A stretch of DNA of 64,000 bases. Origin: Rhizobium sp. NFR07. Lineage in GTDB: Bacteria > Pseudomonadota > Alphaproteobacteria > Rhizobiales > Rhizobiaceae. Below, piece by piece: positions 27,409 through 35,499 of the stretch. The stretch spans positions 186,001-250,000 of the forward strand of contig NZ_FOKM01000003.1 of assembly GCF_900111905.1 (NCBI RefSeq), given 5' to 3'. The stretch's first letter is position 1; every line of letters begins with the position of its first letter. The notes below the pieces were generated by a model. It worked only from the letters and a program-made list of their open reading frames with translations, searched no databases and was not told the DNA's origin. The translations under genes and the position numbers were made by a program.

Positions 27409-28158
27409 ATGGGCAAGTTGGGCGGAAAGATCGCAGTCGTCACCGGCGGCAGCATGGGCATGGGTCTGGTGACGGCGAAGCTGTTTGCGCGCGAAGGCGC
27501 GCAGGTCATCGTCACCGGACGCGACCAGGCGTCGATCGAAGCGGCGGCACGGGAAATCGGCAACGGCGCGGAAGGCATCAGGAGCGACATCTCGAAACTC
27601 GCGGATCTCGATGCACTGCGCGACCATATCAGGGAACGTTACGGCCGCCTCGACATCCTGTTCGCCAATGCCGGCGGTGCGCGGCCGCGTCTTTTCGAGG
27701 AGGTGGCGGACGAGGATTTCGATCATACGGTCGATATCAATTTCAAGGGCACGTTCTTCACGGTGCAGAAGCTGATTTCGCTGATGGGGCCCGGCGGATC
27801 GATCATCCTCAACACGTCGATCCAAGGTGTGCGAGGCACGCCCGGCATGTCGGTCTATTCGGCGACAAAGGCGGCGCTGCGCTCGCTGGCACGGTCGCTG
27901 ACTGCCGAATACGGTTCCAAGGGCATCCGCACCAATGCGCTGGCGCCCGGCTATATCGACACGGGCGTGATGCTGCGGACCGGCTTCACCGACGAGCAGA
28001 TCGACGCGATGACGACGCAGGCAACGCTCCACACCCCGCTCGGGCGAATGGGCACCAGCGAGGAGATCGCCAAGACGGCGCTGTTCTTCGCCTCCGACGC
28101 ATCGGAATTCATCACCGGTGTGGAACTAACCGTCGACGGCGGCTGGGCGCAGATCTAG
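27409..28158 (+). CDS. Short-chain dehydrogenase/reductase
   Basis: 249 residues. Classical SDR: cofactor motif TGGSMGMG near the N terminus, NAG motif (FANAGG), catalytic Ser in NTSIQG and YxxxK (YSATK), C-terminal ITGVELTVDGGW. Substrate unknown; the R residue in VTGRDQ after strand 2 favours NADP(H). Preceded by GGAAGGATATCGCA. Ends in a hairpin terminator at 28166. Confidence 0.93.
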   Translation: MGKLGGKIAVVTGGSMGMGLVTAKLFAREGAQVIVTGRDQASIEAAAREIGNGAEGIRSDISKLADLDALRDHIRERYGRLDILFANAGGARPRLFEEVADEDFDHTVDINFKGTFFTVQKLISLMGPGGSIILNTSIQGVRGTPGMSVYSATKAALRSLARSLTAEYGSKGIRTNALAPGYIDTGVMLRTGFTDEQIDAMTTQATLHTPLGRMGTSEEIAKTALFFASDASEFITGVELTVDGGWAQI

Positions 28159-28165
28159 GAAACAC

Positions 28166-28187
28166 GAGGCCGCCGACGGGCGGCCTC
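28166..28187 (+). terminator. Intrinsic terminator of the SDR gene
   Basis: GAGGCCGCC (28166-28174) with GGCGGCCTC (28179-28187), 4-base loop, followed by CTTTCT. Confidence 0.8.
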
Positions 28188-28247
28188 CTTTCTCACGGAA
28201 AAGCATCCAGACGGTGCGCCATGCACTCGGCGGCGACGAATTCAGCC

Positions 28248-28583
28248 CTACGGCACAACGACGGTCTCTTCCGCGATCATCCTACGGACCGAAGAGAGGT
28301 CGATGAAATTGACATGATCGGGATCGACCTTCGTGCGAAAATTTTCCGAGAAGAACAGGGCATCCATATCCTCCGCAGTGTCGAACCATGCTTCGACCAG
28401 CGCATCATAGCTCGGCTCCGGCCAGTTGGGCGCGTCCACCGGAAACGAGACGACGAAACGCCGGATGAGTTTTGCCTCCGGGATGGCGAAGAGAAGCGGC
28501 GCATGCACGTCGCGTCGATAGGCCTTGAACGCCTCGATGCTCATTCCTTCTTGCCGTTTGAAGGTAATCGTCATTTTCACCAT
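28248..28583 (-). CDS. EthD-domain protein
   Basis: 111 residues. Dimeric alpha/beta-barrel protein of the EthD family (MTITFKRQEGMSIEAFKAYRRDVHAPLL, DALVEAWFDTAEDMDALFFSENF). EthD proteins accompany various catabolic oxygenase clusters; their own chemistry is mostly unproven. Start 28583 has AAAGGACAGGCACT ahead. Divergent from the AraC gene (109-base gap). Confidence 0.85.
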   Translation of the reverse strand: MVKMTITFKRQEGMSIEAFKAYRRDVHAPLLFAIPEAKLIRRFVVSFPVDAPNWPEPSYDALVEAWFDTAEDMDALFFSENFRTKVDPDHVNFIDLSSVRRMIAEETVVVP

Positions 28584-28692
28584 AGTGCCTGTCCTTTCTC
28601 TCGGTTCTCCTGAAGCCGTGCAGAGGCAAGTAGCGTTTCGGCGCAGGACGATCTATGTTCGAATATCCCTCATACTTTCGTGATTGTCCCCG

Positions 28693-29604
28693 ATGCCGAT
28701 AGATCCGCTTTCCGATGTCCTGTCGATCATCAAGCCGAGGACCTATGTTGCCGGCGGTTTCAACATGGGCGGCGACTGGTCGGTCAGGTTCAACAGCCAC
28801 GACGGCATCAAATGCTTCGCCGTCGTGTCGGGAAGCTGCTGGCTCACAGTCGATGGGGAAAGAGAGCCGGTACGGCTGGAGGAAGGGGACTGCGTCCTGC
28901 TGCCGAACGGCCGGCATTTCACCATGGCGAGGGATCCCGCGTTCAATCCCATCCCCATCGGCGACGTGCCGGAAGCCGACTGGCGCGGCGGGATCGCCAC
29001 GGTGAATGGCGGCGGTGACGCCATGATACTCGGCGGGCATTTCGCCTTTTCAGGCCCGCATACCGAGATGCTGCTGGGCGCCATGCCCTCGATCCTCAGG
29101 CTGAGGGGCGACAGCGACAAGGTGGATCTGCGGTGGGCGCTGGAGCGTATGCGGCATGAATTGAGCGAGGGCCAGCCGGGCGGCATCATGGTGGTCGAGC
29201 ATCTTGCGCATCTTCTGCTCGTGCAGGCTCTGAGACTTTACCTGTCCCGCGGCCTCGGGCGGACCACGGGCTTCCTGTTCGCCCTGAGCGATCCGAAGAT
29301 CGCCGCGGCCGTCGGGGCCATTCACGCAAGCCCCGGCGAGCGCTGGACCTTGCCGATGCTCGCCGGCCGGGCTGGCATGTCACGCTCGAAATTTGCCCTG
29401 CGGTTCAAGACGATCGCCGGTTCTTCGCCGATCGAATACCTGACGCGCTGGCGGATGCTTCTGGCCTGCGACCGCCTGCTGAGACGAAGCGAGCCGATTT
29501 CGGTGATCGCCCTGTCGCTGGGCTACCAGTCGGAAGCCGCTTTCAGCACCGCATTCAAACGCGTGATCGGCTGCCCGCCCAGACGATATGCCGATCAGGC
29601 GTGA
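28693..29604 (+). CDS. AraC-family regulator with N-terminal cupin
   Basis: 303 residues from ATG 28693; a TTG at 28684 is possible. N-terminal cupin_6-type sensing domain (MGGDWSVRFNSHDGIKCFAVVSGSCWL, PVRLEEGDCVLLPNGRHF) and a C-terminal AraC DNA-binding domain with two HTHs (MSRSKFALRFKTIAG, SVIALSLGYQSEAAFSTAFKR). Divergent from the EthD gene, so EthD is a plausible target. Confidence 0.92.
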   Translation: MPIDPLSDVLSIIKPRTYVAGGFNMGGDWSVRFNSHDGIKCFAVVSGSCWLTVDGEREPVRLEEGDCVLLPNGRHFTMARDPAFNPIPIGDVPEADWRGGIATVNGGGDAMILGGHFAFSGPHTEMLLGAMPSILRLRGDSDKVDLRWALERMRHELSEGQPGGIMVVEHLAHLLLVQALRLYLSRGLGRTTGFLFALSDPKIAAAVGAIHASPGERWTLPMLAGRAGMSRSKFALRFKTIAGSSPIEYLTRWRMLLACDRLLRRSEPISVIALSLGYQSEAAFSTAFKRVIGCPPRRYADQA

Positions 29605-29713
29605 TGCGCGATGAACGATCGCGATCGGCGCCGATCCCCGACCTCACCCTTGCCTCATCCGCCTGCCTTTCCTATTCAGGGACCATATTGCGGATGAGAA
29701 AGGTCACTGGTCG

Positions 29714-31354
29714 ATGGACAGCATCACGATAGCACTCGCCCTGCTTCTGGCCGTCATCCTGAGCGGTACGATCTCCCGGCTGTCGCCCTTCGCCATTCCG
29801 CTGCCGCTGATCCAGATCGCCTTCGGGGCGCTGATCGCGGTCGCCACCGGCGGCGGGGTGGAACTCGAACCGGACATCTTCTTCCTGCTGTTTCTGCCAC
29901 CGCTGCTCTTTCTCGATGGCTGGCGCATTCCAAAGGAGGGGTTGTTCCGCGACAAGGGCGTGATCCTGGAACTGGCACTCGGCCTTGTTATCTTCACCGT
30001 GCTCGGCGTCGGCCTGCTCATTCACTGGCTGATCCCGGCCATGCCGCTCGCCGTCGCCTTCGCGCTCGCGGCCATCGTTTCGCCGACGGATCCGATCGCG
30101 GTTTCGGCGATCGCTGCGCGCGTGCCGATCCCGCACCGGCTGATGCATATTCTCGAAGGGGAATCGCTGCTGAACGACGCCTCCGGCCTCGTCTGCATGC
30201 GCTTTGCCGTGGCGGCGGCACTGACCGGCACCTTCTCGCTGGTCGATGCTGTCGGCAGTTTTCTCTGGCTGGCGATCGGTGGCATCGCCATCGGGTTTGC
30301 CGTCGTGTGGGTCGCCATGAAGGCGAAGGAATATGTCTCCCGCAAGCTCGGCGAGGATACCGGCTCGCAGATCCTGCTCAGCCTGCTTCTGCCCTTCGGC
30401 GCCTATCTGGCGGCCGAACACCTGCATTGCTCGGGCATTCTCGCCGCCGTCGCGGCCGGTGTCACGATGAGCTACATGGAGCTGCGCGGCAAGGCGCTGG
30501 CAAAGACCCGCGTCGGTCAGGGCGCGGTGTGGGACACGGTACAGTTCGCGCTGAACGGCATGATCTTCGTGCTGTTCGGTGAGCAATTGCCGCGGATCGT
30601 TTCCGGTGCTGCACGTATCGTCACGGAGACCGGCCATCTGCATCCGATCTGGCTGCTCATCTATGTGCTGACCATCTATGTGGCGCTGGTGCTCCTGCGT
30701 TTCGGCTGGGTTTGGGTGTCGCTGCGCTTCACCATGTATCGCGCCGCCAGGCTCGGCCGGCAGATCCAGACGCCGCCGGTGCGGCTGCTTGTCGCCGCCT
30801 CGCTCGCCGGCGTGCGCGGGGCGATCACCCTTGCCGGTATCCTGACGCTGCCGCTGTTCATGAATGACGGCACGACGCCCTTCCCCGCCCGCGATCTGGC
30901 GATCTTTCTCGCCGCCGGCGTGATAGTCGTGTCGCTGATCGTGGCAAGCGTCGGCCTTCCCGCGGTGCTGAAGGATCTGGAGCTGCCGCCGCAGCCCGAC
31001 CACCACCAGCAGGAGGACGAGGCGCGCATCGCCGCCGCCAAGGCTGCCATCCGCATGATCGACGAGATGACCAACAAGATGAGCGAGGGCCGCACCGATG
31101 CCGACCGCTATTCGGATGTCGGCACGCGGCTGATGGAATTCTATCGTCACCGGATCGAAGGTCACGGCAAGACCGGAGAGGATGCCGAGACCGTGCGCAA
31201 GCTGGAAGAAGCCGAGCGAAGGCTGAGGCTCGCCGCGCTGAGAGCCGAACGCGACGAATATTACCGGTTGGGTCGCAAGCGCCAGCTGCCGGACGACGTC
31301 GCCCGAAAGCTGGTACGCGAGATCGACCTCATGGAAACCCGCTTCACGATCTGA
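29714..31354 (+). CDS. Na+/H+ antiporter, CPA1 (NhaP) family
   Basis: 546 residues with about 12 membrane helices up to residue 420, then a charged cytoplasmic tail of about 120 residues with coiled-coil character (KLEEAERRLRLAALRAERDEYYRL). Family motifs: PTDPIAVSAI, GESLLNDASGLV (acidic ion-binding region) and GVRGAITLA. Exchanges external H+ for Na+ or K+ across the inner membrane. Stands alone on plus strand; no regulatory site identified. Confidence 0.92.
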   Translation: MDSITIALALLLAVILSGTISRLSPFAIPLPLIQIAFGALIAVATGGGVELEPDIFFLLFLPPLLFLDGWRIPKEGLFRDKGVILELALGLVIFTVLGVGLLIHWLIPAMPLAVAFALAAIVSPTDPIAVSAIAARVPIPHRLMHILEGESLLNDASGLVCMRFAVAAALTGTFSLVDAVGSFLWLAIGGIAIGFAVVWVAMKAKEYVSRKLGEDTGSQILLSLLLPFGAYLAAEHLHCSGILAAVAAGVTMSYMELRGKALAKTRVGQGAVWDTVQFALNGMIFVLFGEQLPRIVSGAARIVTETGHLHPIWLLIYVLTIYVALVLLRFGWVWVSLRFTMYRAARLGRQIQTPPVRLLVAASLAGVRGAITLAGILTLPLFMNDGTTPFPARDLAIFLAAGVIVVSLIVASVGLPAVLKDLELPPQPDHHQQEDEARIAAAKAAIRMIDEMTNKMSEGRTDADRYSDVGTRLMEFYRHRIEGHGKTGEDAETVRKLEEAERRLRLAALRAERDEYYRLGRKRQLPDDVARKLVREIDLMETRFTI

Positions 31355-31360
31355 TGCAGA

Positions 31361-31708
31361 TCAGGCCGCATGCACCTCGCGGCTGTCCTTCGGCGCCTCG
31401 TTACGCTCGAACATGCCGTAGTCGCGCAGGACATGGCCGATACGCAGACGGTAATCGGCGAAGATGCCGTTGCGGCCGGCCTGCTGGGCCGCGCGATGGG
31501 CCTCGACATTGCGCCAGGCCTTCACCGCCTCCTCGTCGCGCCAGAAGGAAAGTGACAGGAGCTTGCCGCGCAGGGTGAGGCTTTCGAACCGTTCGATCGA
31601 GATGAAACCGTCGATTTTTTCCAGTTCGGAGCGCAGGTCTCCGGCGAGATCGAGATAGCGGTGACGTTCGCCCATATAGGGCACGACTTCGAAGATGACG
31701 GCGATCAT
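31361..31708 (-). CDS. Antibiotic biosynthesis monooxygenase (ABM) domain protein
   Basis: 115 residues. Single ABM-type ferredoxin-like barrel (VIFEVVPYMGERHRYLDLAGDLRSELEKIDGFISIERF, LLSLSFWRDEEAVKAWRN). Such small dimeric proteins include cofactor-free monooxygenases and heme-degrading enzymes, and many are uncharacterised. The start ATG overlaps the stop of the NIPSNAP gene (ATGA), so the two are translationally coupled. Confidence 0.87.
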   Translation of the reverse strand: MIAVIFEVVPYMGERHRYLDLAGDLRSELEKIDGFISIERFESLTLRGKLLSLSFWRDEEAVKAWRNVEAHRAAQQAGRNGIFADYRLRIGHVLRDYGMFERNEAPKDSREVHAA

Positions 31709-32058
31709 GGCTTTATCAACTCCTCCATTGGGGCCAGTCGGGCAGCTCCATGCGGCAGGGACATGTTCTTTAGGAAGATGCGGTCCTCCTTCAGAATGAA
31801 GCGCTCCCGTTTGGCGAATTCGTAATTCTCCCGGCCCAGCGGATCATTGGCGAGACGAGCGCGATAGGCCTCGTAGGCGGCAAGGCTCTCGATGTTATAG
31901 ACGCCGTATGCGGTCGTCGTAGAGCCTTCATGCGGGCCGAAATAACCGATCAGGTCGGCGCCGTTGCGCGGGATCGACTGGCCCCAGGCGCGGGCATAAT
32001 CTTCGAACTTGTCGCGTTTGAACGGATCGATCTCGTAGCGGATGAAACAGGTGATCAT
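31705..32058 (-). CDS. NIPSNAP-family protein
   Basis: 117 residues from ATG 32058 (GGAGACGCCCG ahead). NIPSNAP-type dimeric alpha/beta barrel (CFIRYEIDPFKRDKFEDYARAWG, YGVYNIESLAAYEAYRARLANDP). Function unknown. First gene of a two-gene unit with the ABM protein and divergent from an ArsR gene 104 bases away, which probably controls it. Confidence 0.88.
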   Translation of the reverse strand: MITCFIRYEIDPFKRDKFEDYARAWGQSIPRNGADLIGYFGPHEGSTTTAYGVYNIESLAAYEAYRARLANDPLGRENYEFAKRERFILKEDRIFLKNMSLPHGAARLAPMEELIKP

Positions 32059-32162
32059 CGGGCGTCTCCATTGTTGTCGACCACCTTCTGCCATGTCGTC
32101 TTGCGGGGATGCTTCGATTGCGATCGAAGTATGGGCGGGAAAGACGTGCTAGGAGTTGAGGC

Positions 32163-32855
32163 ATGAACGAAGGTCCAGACATCGCCCAGTTCGCCTCGCT
32201 GATCGGCGACCCCGTCCGCGCCAACATGCTGGCGGCGCTTACCAGCGGGCAGGCGCTGACGGCGACCGAGCTTGCCGCCGTCGGCGGCATCACGCTGCAG
32301 ACGGCAAGCACGCATCTTTCCAAGCTCGAGGCCGGCGGACTGCTCGCCCAGCGCAAGCAGGGCCGGCACCGCTATTTTGCGTTGGCCGACGAGGCTGCGG
32401 CCCGGCTGATCGAGACGATGATGGGCTTTGCCGCCAGCCGAGGCCACCTGCGCTACCGCCCCGGCCCGAAAGACCCGGCACTGAGGAAGGCGCGCATCTG
32501 TTACGACCACCTCGCAGGCGATTTCGGCGTCAGGATGCTCGACAGTTTCGTCTGCCACGGCGAGATCGAAAGCGATGGGGAAAACCTGATGGTGACGGAC
32601 AAGGGCCGCCGGCAGCTTCAAAAGTTCGGCATCGATCTTTCGGCACTGAAATCCAGCCGCCGGCCGCTGTGCAAATCCTGCCTCGACTGGAGCGAGCGGC
32701 GCTCGCATCTCGCCGGAACGCTTGGCAAGGCGCTGCTCTCGCATATGTTCGAAAAAGGCTGGGCGCGGCGTAGCGCGGACAGCCGGGCGGTGCTCTTTTC
32801 ACCTGAGGGTGAGCGGAAATTCCTACTACAGTTCCCCCTGCCCGATGCCGCCTAA
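32163..32855 (+). CDS. ArsR-family transcriptional regulator
   Basis: 230 residues. Winged HTH in the first 95 residues (LIGDPVRANMLAALTSGQALTATELA, QTASTHLSKLEAGGLL) and a C-terminal region typical of one ArsR branch (ARICYDHLAGDFGVRMLD, CKSCLDWSERRSHLAGTLG) with a CxxC pair that could bind metal or sense redox. GAGG lies before ATG 32163. Divergent from the NIPSNAP-ABM pair. Confidence 0.9.
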   Translation: MNEGPDIAQFASLIGDPVRANMLAALTSGQALTATELAAVGGITLQTASTHLSKLEAGGLLAQRKQGRHRYFALADEAAARLIETMMGFAASRGHLRYRPGPKDPALRKARICYDHLAGDFGVRMLDSFVCHGEIESDGENLMVTDKGRRQLQKFGIDLSALKSSRRPLCKSCLDWSERRSHLAGTLGKALLSHMFEKGWARRSADSRAVLFSPEGERKFLLQFPLPDAA

Positions 32856-32955
32856 CAGCATCCCGGCCCGTTCGACCCTGCCATGCGGCTTCGTCGGTTG
32901 AGCTTACGCCCTGCATCCGCTAGAAGGCCCGCTGACGGATATAAAGGGAAATTCC

Positions 32956-33645
32956 ATGAGCGGTTTCGACCTCATCATCTTCGATTGCGACGGCGTGCTC
33001 GTCGATTCCGAAATCATCGCGGCCCAGGTCGAATCACGGCTTCTGACGGAAGCGGGCTACCCGATCAGCGTCGAGGAAATGGGCGAGCGCTTCGCCGGCC
33101 TGACCTGGAAGGACATCCTTCTGACGGTGGAAAAGGAAGCCGATATTCCGCTTTCCGCAACGCTGTTGGACAAGTCCGAAAAGCTGCTCGACGCCCGGCT
33201 GGAACGCGACGTGAAGATCATCGAGGGCGTCAAGTTCGCGCTGGCGCGGCTCACCACCCAGCGCTGCATCTGCTCCAATTCGTCGAGCCAGCGGCTCGAC
33301 ATGATGCTGACCAAGGTCGGCCTCAAGCCGTTCTTCTCGCCGCATATCTACTCGGCCAAGGATCTCGGCCCCGATCGCGTCAAGCCGAAGCCCGACATTT
33401 TTCTGCATGCCGCCGAACAGTTCGGCGTGCAGCCTTCGCGATGCCTGGTGATCGAGGATTCCACTCACGGCATCCACGGCGCACGCACCGCCGGCATGCG
33501 CGTCGTCGGCTTTACCGGCGCATCGCATACCTATCCGAGCCATGCCGACCGCCTAACCGATGCCGGCGCCGAGACGGTGATCTCGCGCATGCAGGACCTG
33601 CCGGGCGTGGTCGCCGCACTGTCTGAATGGGCTGGGGCGATCTGA
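32956..33645 (+). CDS. HAD-family phosphatase (beta-phosphoglucomutase-like subfamily)
   Basis: 229 residues from ATG 32956 (AAAGGGAAATTCC ahead). Motif I FDCDGVLVDSE with both aspartates, motif II SNSS, Lys in KPKPDIF, motif IV VIEDSTHGIHGARTAGM. Sugar-phosphate phosphatase or mutase class; substrate unknown. Converges on the unknown gene at 33712. Confidence 0.9.
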   Translation: MSGFDLIIFDCDGVLVDSEIIAAQVESRLLTEAGYPISVEEMGERFAGLTWKDILLTVEKEADIPLSATLLDKSEKLLDARLERDVKIIEGVKFALARLTTQRCICSNSSSQRLDMMLTKVGLKPFFSPHIYSAKDLGPDRVKPKPDIFLHAAEQFGVQPSRCLVIEDSTHGIHGARTAGMRVVGFTGASHTYPSHADRLTDAGAETVISRMQDLPGVVAALSEWAGAI

Positions 33646-33711
33646 ACCGGAAGCCAGTCGCAAGCCTGAACCGGGGATATGTTGCTTCAAAGCAGCGCCT
33701 CGCCTGCAGGA

Positions 33712-34776
33712 TCAGGCCGGATGCGGAAATGTTATCCTGCAGAGATTGATCTTGTCCTGCCCGCATACGGCGAGCAGATTTTTGGAGAGGGCGTATCGTG
33801 CCTTGTCGTGCTTCAGGTCGCCAAGACTGCGCTTCGGCGTCAGCGCCAGTTCAGACAACGGTTGCCCGCCTGAAACGTCATAGAATTGCAGCCTATTCTT
33901 CTTCGGCACCTTGACGGCATATTGGCCCGTCGCACGATTGAAGATCACGCCACCTTCGGGGCGCAGAACGGCGTCCTTGAAAGCAAAACCTGGCAGCTCG
34001 GTCTGCCCGGGTTTGTTCCGTGAAAAAAGGCTTTTCAGGCTAAAACCGCCGGAGCGTTCCACCACAGGCGTAACCATGCCGTAGCAGATGACCACGTTCG
34101 TCTGAAAGGCCGGACCGTGGTTGAGCATCGTCGCCGTACCGCCACGCGTGACGCAGAAGACATCCTCACCATCGGCACGGATACCATGGATCATCGGCGT
34201 CTCGTGCAGACTGAAGGTGCGATCGGTCCAATGTCCCTTCAGCTCAGGCTCTTCGATCTGCCGGTAGGCGCCCACCCAACGGAAAGCGTCCTGACGAAAC
34301 TCGAGCCGTGCCAGATAACGTCCACCTCTCTGGTAGAAATTGTCCGAGCAAAGAGCGATTGCGGCGCCGCCGGACATGGGTTCGACATGAAGAACGCTTG
34401 GCTTACGGCGGAAGTCATCAGCAAGGACGGCGGGATCGGACGCGAAATGATCCGGATTGGCGATAGGATAGGCGGTGAAGGCGTCGTCGCGAAGGTCGGG
34501 CCATACGTTGACCTGTTTTCCCCGCAACATCGCGATCCCATTGTCGATGCGAAACCAAACGTCGGATTGCCCTTCCTTGTCGAAAGACGAACTCGCCCTC
34601 ACCAGCTTCAGCGAAACGACTTCGCCCCGCTCGATATCGACAAGAGCAACACCCCAATCCTCGTCGACACCCATCTTGAGCCGCAGATGCTTCTCATCGT
34701 GGTATTCCACGCCGGTTACACGCTTGAAACGTCCGCCGAATTCGATGGTGCTGATAATTTCCGAACTGGCTTCCAT
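33712..34776 (-). CDS. Hypothetical protein, beta-rich, no recognised family
   Basis: 354 residues from ATG 34776. No signal peptide or membrane helix. The sequence is made of many short strands with aromatic and Asp/Gly turns (EDWGVALVDIERGEVVSL, ARLEFRQDAFRWVGAYRQ, DEDVFCVTRGG-like repeats), which suggests a beta-propeller or beta-sandwich; this is only an impression. The gene follows the lipoprotein gene by 34 bases on the same strand, so they likely form an operon. The longer in-frame reading up to 34965 is low complexity and overlaps that gene. Confidence 0.75.
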   Translation of the reverse strand: MEASSEIISTIEFGGRFKRVTGVEYHDEKHLRLKMGVDEDWGVALVDIERGEVVSLKLVRASSSFDKEGQSDVWFRIDNGIAMLRGKQVNVWPDLRDDAFTAYPIANPDHFASDPAVLADDFRRKPSVLHVEPMSGGAAIALCSDNFYQRGGRYLARLEFRQDAFRWVGAYRQIEEPELKGHWTDRTFSLHETPMIHGIRADGEDVFCVTRGGTATMLNHGPAFQTNVVICYGMVTPVVERSGGFSLKSLFSRNKPGQTELPGFAFKDAVLRPEGGVIFNRATGQYAVKVPKKNRLQFYDVSGGQPLSELALTPKRSLGDLKHDKARYALSKNLLAVCGQDKINLCRITFPHPA

Positions 34777-34810
34777 CCTCGATCCCGTTTCGAAATCATC
34801 ACGGAAGAAA

Positions 34811-35374
34811 TCAGCCGCGCTTGCCCTTCTTGGCCGGGGCGTTGTCGAAGCCGAGGCGGACGCGGGTGAAGCGGGATATGCCACCCTGAGCGTTCGGGAT
34901 CTGCACATCGGCCTTGTTGAAGATGAACTGGGTGCCGCCGGCGTCCACCTGGACCGGGAAGGCAACCTTCTGCGAATAGATGACGTTGTCGCCGTCGATG
35001 ACTTCGACGGAGATCGGCAGCGTCACCTGACCGGCGGTGCCGACCGGCCCCTGAACGACGCGACCCTGGGCGACGACATTGATCGTCAGGGTCGTCTCGT
35101 TGGCGGTGCACTGGCGTGTCGCGTCGGCGAGCGAAGCCTGATAGACGAGCTTCTGCGGATCATCCTGGCCGCCGCGGGCATAGGAACGGTAATAGGCGTC
35201 CTGCTCCAGCATGACGACCTGCGGGCAATAGGCCTGGATGACGGCAGGAGCAGCGGGCTGGGCGCTGGCATCGGCGGGAGAAGTCAGGCCGAGGCCCGGG
35301 GAAGAGGAATTGCAGCCGGCAAGAACAGCCGCCATGGATATCGCCAGAAAACCGCGAGAGAACTTGCCAACCAC
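34811..35374 (-). CDS. Putative lipoprotein, unknown function
   Basis: 187 residues from GTG 35374 (AAAGGG upstream); an ATG at 35419 is possible. Signal peptide with lipobox LAGC, then a Ser/Ala/Pro linker (NSSSPGLGLTSPADAS) and a conserved-looking domain: YCPQVVMLEQDAYYRSYARGG, LTINVVAQGRVVQGPVGTAGQV, ISVEVIDGDNVIYSQKVAFPV. Similar lipoproteins occur widely in rhizobia without known function. Divergent from thrC. Confidence 0.8.
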   Translation of the reverse strand: MVGKFSRGFLAISMAAVLAGCNSSSPGLGLTSPADASAQPAAPAVIQAYCPQVVMLEQDAYYRSYARGGQDDPQKLVYQASLADATRQCTANETTLTINVVAQGRVVQGPVGTAGQVTLPISVEVIDGDNVIYSQKVAFPVQVDAGGTQFIFNKADVQIPNAQGGISRFTRVRLGFDNAPAKKGKRG

Positions 35375-35499
35375 GTTACTCAACCCTTTGCAGCACGTTT
35401 CGAATGGCGATGCAGACACGTCGTAATCCGGTCTTTCACCGCCGATTTCGATAGTCTATATCAGCCGCTGGAACAAAAATCGATTAGGGATTCAACGTC

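Noticed and set aside
29672..31165. A 497-codon minus-strand frame over the CPA1 antiporter
   Set aside because: Charged, Gln/Asp/His-rich translation typical of the antisense of a membrane-protein gene.
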